Below, piece by piece: positions 6,581 to 10,041 of a DNA stretch of 10,041 nt. The notes under the pieces are model-generated. The model searched no databases. It was not told where the DNA came from and saw only the letters and a list, made by a program, of their open reading frames with translations. Made by a program: the position numbers and the translations under genes. The stretch is taken from NCBI GenBank assembly GCA_938029995.1, contig CALHGI010000303.1, positions 1 through 10,041 of the forward strand. Reading direction: 5' to 3'. Numbering within the stretch: the first letter of the stretch is position 1; each line of letters starts with the position of its first letter. This DNA is from an uncultured cyanobacterium. GTDB lineage: Bacteria > Cyanobacteriota > Cyanobacteriia > Phormidesmidales > Phormidesmidaceae.

Positions 6581-6667
6581 CCCCCTTTGTCAATAGGTAG
6601 TTTTAGGGGCAGGGGATAGGCTGCCATGGTAAGGATTTAAGCTCTGAATTAAATGGGCTGTGGGTGT

Positions 6668-7378
6668 CTAGGCAAAAATTGCAGCGGCTAAGAACAGTGC
6701 GTCGACTAAGATGGTGCTCAAAATTGCACCGGAAAAAGCCCACCAGTGGACTTTAGTCGACCTAATGGACAGGATGCCCATAACTACCAGCGCAGTTAGT
6801 AGTATGAGGGCACGTACAGCAGCTATGGGGTTTTCGATGTGGATCAATGCGGCGTTGAGTACGCTCCCAGCGGCGGCGGGCTCGACCTGCATGACCTGCT
6901 GCCAATAGGGAATAAGGTCAACCCAGTAAAAGTAAAGGTCGGTAATAGCTGTGCCTAGTAAGGAGCCCAGGTAGAAGTAACTGCCGACCTTCAGCCGACT
7001 TTGGCTGATGAGAATAATGACAATGGGTAATCCGATGGCCTCAACGGGCAAATGCACATAAGGGTTGTCCCTTAGCCATCCCCAGTAAATACTTCCCGCT
7101 AGCCACGTCCATGAAAAGCCAATGGCCAGATCTCCCCACAGCTTGAGGTTTGGCTGGCGGAGCATGAATAGGCCGCTGAGTATCCAGACAGCGGTCAGGG
7201 ACAAACTGACCCAAGGCTGCAGTCGCACCAGGGGAGCTTGGATAAATACGGGCACACTGACAAGGAATATGGCAGTCAGAAATGCCGGAGATTGAAACGC
7301 TTTGGGCTGCTCAGATTGAGCAGTCAAGACTGTTAACCTTTCAGTCTGTTTAGTTTGAGGCGGAGTTTCGGATAGCAA
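6668..7378 (-). CDS. DUF3120-like multispanning membrane protein
   Basis: The 236-residue protein is strongly hydrophobic after a polar N terminus of about 30 residues. I count roughly seven membrane segments, near residues 32-48, 57-73, 82-101, 112-127, 132-151, 185-205 and 211-235. The stretch SVPVFIQAPLVRLQPW (41-56) resembles the start of the cyanobacterial DUF3120 family as I remember it. No catalytic motif is visible, and the function is unknown. The first start after an in-frame stop is TTG at 7378, with only a weak upstream AGG. A second TTG at 7327 has AAAGG nine bases upstream, still keeps every membrane segment, and may be the true start. A 16-bp palindrome lies 12 bp upstream. The gene is divergent from uppP. 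Confidence 0.75.
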   Translation of the reverse strand: MLSETPPQTKQTERLTVLTAQSEQPKAFQSPAFLTAIFLVSVPVFIQAPLVRLQPWVSLSLTAVWILSGLFMLRQPNLKLWGDLAIGFSWTWLAGSIYWGWLRDNPYVHLPVEAIGLPIVIILISQSRLKVGSYFYLGSLLGTAITDLYFYWVDLIPYWQQVMQVEPAAAGSVLNAALIHIENPIAAVRALILLTALVVMGILSIRSTKVHWWAFSGAILSTILVDALFLAAAIFA

Positions 7379-7389
7379 TGCTGCCTGCT

Positions 7390-7405
7390 GAATTCAATTG
7401 AATTC
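7390..7405. promoter_or_regulatory. 16-bp perfect palindrome just upstream of the DUF3120 gene
   Basis: GAATTCAATTGAATTC is fully self-complementary. It ends 11 bp before the first possible TTG start, so it falls in the leader or core promoter of that gene. It could be an operator; no T-run or GC-rich stem supports a terminator. Confidence 0.3.
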
Positions 7406-7526
7406 TGAGAAAAGTTAATTATTGTTAACATAACATGCTGATTGAGTCGCTCAGGAACCGTAACCGGATAAATAGCGACCTAAATGTTATTGAAGTGTGT
7501 AAAGAGGTTGGGAATGTAAGAATTTT

Positions 7527-7564
7527 AAAAATATGGCGTGAGCCCTGTAATGTTATGCCCACGC
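7527..7564 (-). terminator. Terminator-like hairpin reading toward the DUF3120 gene
   Basis: On the minus strand, GCGTGGGC (7564-7557) pairs with GCTCACGC (7543-7536) as an 8-bp stem with one G-U wobble and a 13-base loop. ATTTTT (7532-7527) follows after three bases. The same arms on the plus strand have an A-C mismatch and no T-run, so the minus reading fits better. No annotated gene lies immediately upstream on that strand, so the transcript it would end is unknown; it might block antisense transcription coming from the uppP side. Confidence 0.35.
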
Positions 7565-7756
7565 AGAAATTAGAGTAACGAATATAAGCCCTATTTATAT
7601 TAAATTTCAACTTTTCTTTTGATGTGGTGACACTGTTATAAACAGCGACCACTTGTAATACGTCTGTTCTTTAATCGGTGTATTTGGACTATTTGGGGCC
7701 TGCCTGCCTGCTGATTTGGATTTCCATGGGTGCTTCTGGCCTATGGCTTGCTGGTG

Positions 7757-7786
7757 TTGCCATTCGCTAATGCCTGGTGATGTAAT
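7757..7786 (+). promoter_or_regulatory. Possible sigma70-type promoter of uppP
   Basis: TTGCCA (7757-7762) and TGTAAT (7781-7786) are 18 bp apart. Transcription would begin about 80 nt before the uppP ATG. An extended -10-like TGTTATAAA farther upstream (7634-7642) is an alternative with a leader of over 200 nt. Confidence 0.35.
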
Positions 7787-7872
7787 CCGGATTTGGGTGT
7801 GGATGGGGCGTGTCCTTTATGGGAGAACTACATCGGCCCAATTGATAACGTTTGAGCTTTGGAGCATTGTTC

Positions 7873-8778
7873 ATGTCTGTTTGCCAATCATTTGAGCTTT
7901 TGGCCCAAGCGCCCACGAGCCAAGCAGCGCAAATAAATTTATTTCAAGCCATTGTGATTGGCATTGTTCAGGGATTGACGGAATTTTTGCCGATTAGTAG
8001 TACGGCCCACGTCAAAATTGTGCCTGTGGCATTGGGATGGGGCGATCCGGGGGTTGCGTTTACAGCGGTCATTCAGCTGGGAAGTTTGGCGGCGATCCTC
8101 TGGTACTTCTGGGACGATTTGACCACGGTGACTCGCAATATGATTAGCGCCACCCTGGCAAAGCGCTATCAATCTTCGGAGTTTCGTTTGGGCTTGGGGA
8201 TTATTTTGGGTTCTATTCCCATTGTGTTTTGCGGCATGCTGATCAAATTATTTTTTGAAACTCAGTACGAGACGTCCGTGATTCGTAGCACTCAGGCGAT
8301 TGCCATTACGTCGATTGTGATGGCGCTGTTGCTGGGGGTGGCAGAAGCGGTGGGGACTCGCAAACGAAATTTTGAGAAACTGGATTTGTGGGACGGTATT
8401 GGTGTGGGCCTAGGTCAGGCTCTGGCTTTGGTGCCTGGGGTTTCACGTTCGGGTTCTACGCTGACTGCTGGTTTGTTTTTGGGTTTAGAGCGGGATACGG
8501 CAGCGCGGTTTTCATTCCTGTTGGGTACACCGGCTATTTTGCTGTCAGGTTTGGTGGAACTGAAGGGACTGCTGGAGGAGATGGCTACCGTAGGCGACTC
8601 CAGTTTGATGCCCTTGGTGGGTGGGTTGATTGCGGCGGTGATTTCGTCATATCTTGCGATCGCATGGCTGATCAAGTTTCTCAGACGCCATAGCACCTGG
8701 GTATTTGTCTGGTACCGCCTAGCCTTTGGTGTGGCCATTCTCATTGGCTTAGCCACTAAAACTATTCAAAACGTTTAG
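7873..8778 (+). CDS. uppP: Undecaprenyl-diphosphatase (UppP/BacA family)
   Basis: This integral membrane enzyme removes a phosphate from undecaprenyl diphosphate, recycling the lipid carrier for peptidoglycan and other envelope polymers. Counting from the ATG at 7873 the protein has 301 residues. Both family signatures are present: GIVQGLTEFLPISSTAH (30-46, catalytic Glu at 37) and VPGVSRSGST (187-196, Arg at 192). About eight hydrophobic segments follow a short polar N terminus. The motif has SSTAH rather than SSSGH, a variant I recall from other cyanobacteria and actinobacteria. The ATG has GGAG eight bases upstream (7861-7864), whereas the in-frame TTG at 7852, which would add seven residues, has no ribosome-binding site. 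A small hairpin follows the stop codon. The gene appears to be monocistronic. Confidence 0.95.
   Translation: MSVCQSFELLAQAPTSQAAQINLFQAIVIGIVQGLTEFLPISSTAHVKIVPVALGWGDPGVAFTAVIQLGSLAAILWYFWDDLTTVTRNMISATLAKRYQSSEFRLGLGIILGSIPIVFCGMLIKLFFETQYETSVIRSTQAIAITSIVMALLLGVAEAVGTRKRNFEKLDLWDGIGVGLGQALALVPGVSRSGSTLTAGLFLGLERDTAARFSFLLGTPAILLSGLVELKGLLEEMATVGDSSLMPLVGGLIAAVISSYLAIAWLIKFLRRHSTWVFVWYRLAFGVAILIGLATKTIQNV
8656..8663. repeat. HIP1 core octamer
   Basis: GCGATCGC near the 3' end of uppP. Confidence 0.75.
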
Positions 8779-8796
8779 GGACCGTAGAAGTCAATG

Positions 8797-8817
8797 GCCC
8801 TAGGTGCTCTCTAGGGC
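8797..8817 (+). terminator. Hairpin after uppP, imperfect terminator candidate
   Basis: GCCCTAG (8797-8803) and CTAGGGC (8811-8817) form a perfect 7-bp, GC-rich stem with a 7-base loop, beginning 18 bp after the uppP stop. No run of T follows, so it may be a processing or stabilising hairpin rather than a true intrinsic terminator. Confidence 0.4.
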
Positions 8818-8862
8818 TCTAGCAGCAGCGGTGTACCCAGAGAACGGTGCATGCTGTGGGAC

Positions 8863-8894
8863 ATTCAGCGGCGTTGTATCCATTGAGCGGCATT
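8863..8894. repeat. Imperfect direct repeat upstream of the DUF512 gene
   Basis: ATTCAGCGGCGTT (8863-8875) and ATTGAGCGGCATT (8882-8894) match at 11 of 13 positions with a 19-bp period. They lie 85-116 bp upstream of the next start codon. They could be a regulator binding pair or simple chance. Confidence 0.3.
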
Positions 8895-8978
8895 AAAATA
8901 TTCCGAGGATCAGCAACGCCTTGTCCTCAGTATTCCTTTCCCTAAGTATCATGGAGTAATTGTCTAGCCCCATGGTCC

Positions 8979-10041
8979 ATGAGTAGTGCGTCTATTCAGC
9001 CGGCTGTCATTACCACGGTTCTTAGCGATTCCATTGCCGAAGACATTGGCTTTGAACCTGGTGATCGCTTGGTATCTATTAATGGTGAGCGTCCCCGTGA
9101 CCTCATTGACTATCGTTTTCTGTGTGCCGATGAATTGTTGACCCTAGAGGTTTTAGATGAGCGTGATCATGTCCACACAGTGGAGATCGAAAAGGACTTT
9201 GATGAAGATTTAGGCTTGGAATTTGAAAGTGCTTTTTTTGATGGCTTAATCCAGTGCAATAACCGTTGTCCCTTTTGCTTCATTGACCAGCAGCCCCCGG
9301 GTAACCGCGATACTTTGTATCTCAAAGATGACGATTATCGCCTGAGCTTTCTCTATGGCAGCTATCTGACCCTAACCAATTTACCTCCAGCAGAATGGGA
9401 GCGTATTGCTCGGCTACGGTTATCTCCCCTCTACGTTTCTGTCCATGCAACCGAGGCCGATGTGCGGCAGCGTCTCCTGAAAAATCCTCGGGCTGGGTTG
9501 CTGCTAGATCAGCTGAAATGGTTTCAGGAGAATCGTTTACAGATTCACGCTCAAGTCGTGGTGTGTCCCGGAATTAATGATGGGCTCCATCTAGAACGCA
9601 CCCTACGGGATTTGGCTAAGTTCCACACCGGGGATACACCTGCCGTTGCCTCCGTGGCAGTGGTTCCAGTGGGTTTGACCCGGTTTCGACCCACCGAAGA
9701 TGAACTCGTTCCCGTGGGCATGGCTAAAGCTCAAGAGGTCATTGCCCAAGTTCAGGCTCTCCAGGCTGACTTCAAAGAAAACTTTGACTCTACGTTTGCC
9801 TGGTTAGCAGATGAATGGTTTTTAATTGCTCGTCAGCCCTTGCCCCTCGAATCTCACTATGAGACTTATCCCCAAATTGGCAACGGTGTGGGGTCCATTC
9901 GCTTATTTCTAAAGCAATTTGAGAGCGCTGCCCAACATTTGCCCCTGGGGCTTGAACATCCCAAACGCTTAACTTGGATCGTCGGTAATGCGGTGGAACA
10001 GGCCTTTGAGCCCATCATTGATCGACTCAATCAGGTGAAGG
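8979..10041 (+). CDS. PDZ-radical SAM-like-DUF512 Fe-S protein (TIGR03279 type), 5' part only
   Basis: The frame is open from ATG 8979 to the right edge, 354 codons. Residues 5-45 look like a PDZ-like domain (EDIGFEPGDRLVSING, 21-36). Then comes CNNRCPFCF (93-101), a CX3CX2C cysteine set as in radical SAM enzymes (C93, C97, C100), followed by FIDQQPPGNRDTLYLKDDDY (101-120), YVSVHAT (152-158) and VVVCPGINDG (193-202). The later part fits the DUF512 domain, with ADEWF (277-281) and YPQIGNGVG (297-305). I recall the group as a putative Fe-S oxidoreductase widespread in cyanobacteria; its substrate is not known to me. No strong Shine-Dalgarno precedes the ATG, and there is no other in-frame start after the stop at 8943. 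A four-codon frame starting at ATG 8972 overlaps the start and ends at 8986. The C terminus lies beyond the window. Confidence 0.93.
   Translation, partial: MSSASIQPAVITTVLSDSIAEDIGFEPGDRLVSINGERPRDLIDYRFLCADELLTLEVLDERDHVHTVEIEKDFDEDLGLEFESAFFDGLIQCNNRCPFCFIDQQPPGNRDTLYLKDDDYRLSFLYGSYLTLTNLPPAEWERIARLRLSPLYVSVHATEADVRQRLLKNPRAGLLLDQLKWFQENRLQIHAQVVVCPGINDGLHLERTLRDLAKFHTGDTPAVASVAVVPVGLTRFRPTEDELVPVGMAKAQEVIAQVQALQADFKENFDSTFAWLADEWFLIARQPLPLESHYETYPQIGNGVGSIRLFLKQFESAAQHLPLGLEHPKRLTWIVGNAVEQAFEPIIDRLNQVK

Larger units (their letters stand above)
7379..7872. other. Divergent intergenic region between the DUF3120 gene and uppP
   Basis: This 494-bp gap holds no convincing gene. From left to right it contains the palindrome at 7390-7405, a small dyad TGTTA-ACA-TAACA (7423-7435), a terminator-like hairpin reading leftward (7527-7564), a nested dyad GTGGT/ACCAC around CTGTT/AACAG overlapping an extended -10-like TGTTATAAA (7634-7642), and a possible uppP promoter (7757-7786). 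The segment CTGCCTGCTGA is repeated at 7381-7391 and 7704-7714. The AT-rich left half and GC-richer right half differ visibly. Confidence 0.45.

Noticed and set aside
6595..6620. G-rich stretch that might form a G-quadruplex
   Set aside because: Only two runs of four G; the other runs are two G, so a stable quadruplex is doubtful.
7425..7652. 75-codon minus-strand frame in the DUF3120-uppP gap
   Set aside because: No ribosome-binding site, low-complexity AT-rich composition, no recognisable motif, and the terminator-like hairpin lies inside it.
1..10041. Insertion sequences, integrase attachment sites, tRNA or rRNA genes
   Set aside because: I found no transposase or integrase frame, no long terminal inverted repeats and no tRNA-like cloverleaf on either strand.

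Overview
The window looks like chromosomal DNA from a cyanobacterium. The best evidence is psbU, which encodes an extrinsic subunit of the oxygen-evolving complex. Supporting evidence is a cyanobacterial-type PDZ/radical-SAM/DUF512 protein, a DUF3120-like membrane protein, an FHA-adenylate cyclase, a cyanobacterial-style NACHT protein, and four copies of the HIP1 core GCGATCGC, far more than chance predicts in 10 kb. The genus cannot be fixed from the sequence; an Acaryochloris-like organism is only a guess.

Layout. (1) 1-292, minus: 5' part of an unrecognised gene running off the left edge. (2) 293-614: divergent intergenic region with several small dyads. (3) 615-2975, plus: a 786-residue NACHT NTPase (bacterial NLR-like), the one clearly accessory or defence-type gene. 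(4) 4655-2985, minus: nadB, L-aspartate oxidase, ending 9 bp from the NACHT stop. (5) 5232-4816, minus: psbU, upstream of nadB on the same strand. (6) 6380-5355, minus: FHA-class III adenylate cyclase. (7) 7378-6668, minus: DUF3120-like membrane protein. (8) 7379-7872: divergent intergenic region with a palindrome, a terminator-like hairpin and a possible promoter. (9) 7873-8778, plus: uppP, undecaprenyl-diphosphatase. (10) 8979 to the right edge, plus: 5' part (354 codons) of the DUF512 protein.

How the genes relate. Apart from the NACHT gene and the left-edge gene, these are ordinary cyanobacterial functions: NAD synthesis, photosystem II, cAMP signalling, cell-wall lipid recycling and an uncharacterised Fe-S enzyme. 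They do not form one pathway. The minus-strand genes (DUF3120, cyclase, psbU, nadB) are separated by 122-287 bp, so they are more likely separate units than one tight operon. A recognisable promoter sits in front of the cyclase. Four of the seven genes start with TTG or GTG.

The most striking non-coding signal is a continuous 16-bp stem (two G-U wobbles) followed by four U residues, just before the TTG start of nadB. Its 3' arm contains the whole nadB Shine-Dalgarno sequence. It could end psbU transcription, hide the nadB ribosome-binding site, or do both. The NACHT gene is the best candidate for a phage-defence function, but its domain layout is a known type. I found no clear evidence of an entirely new system.
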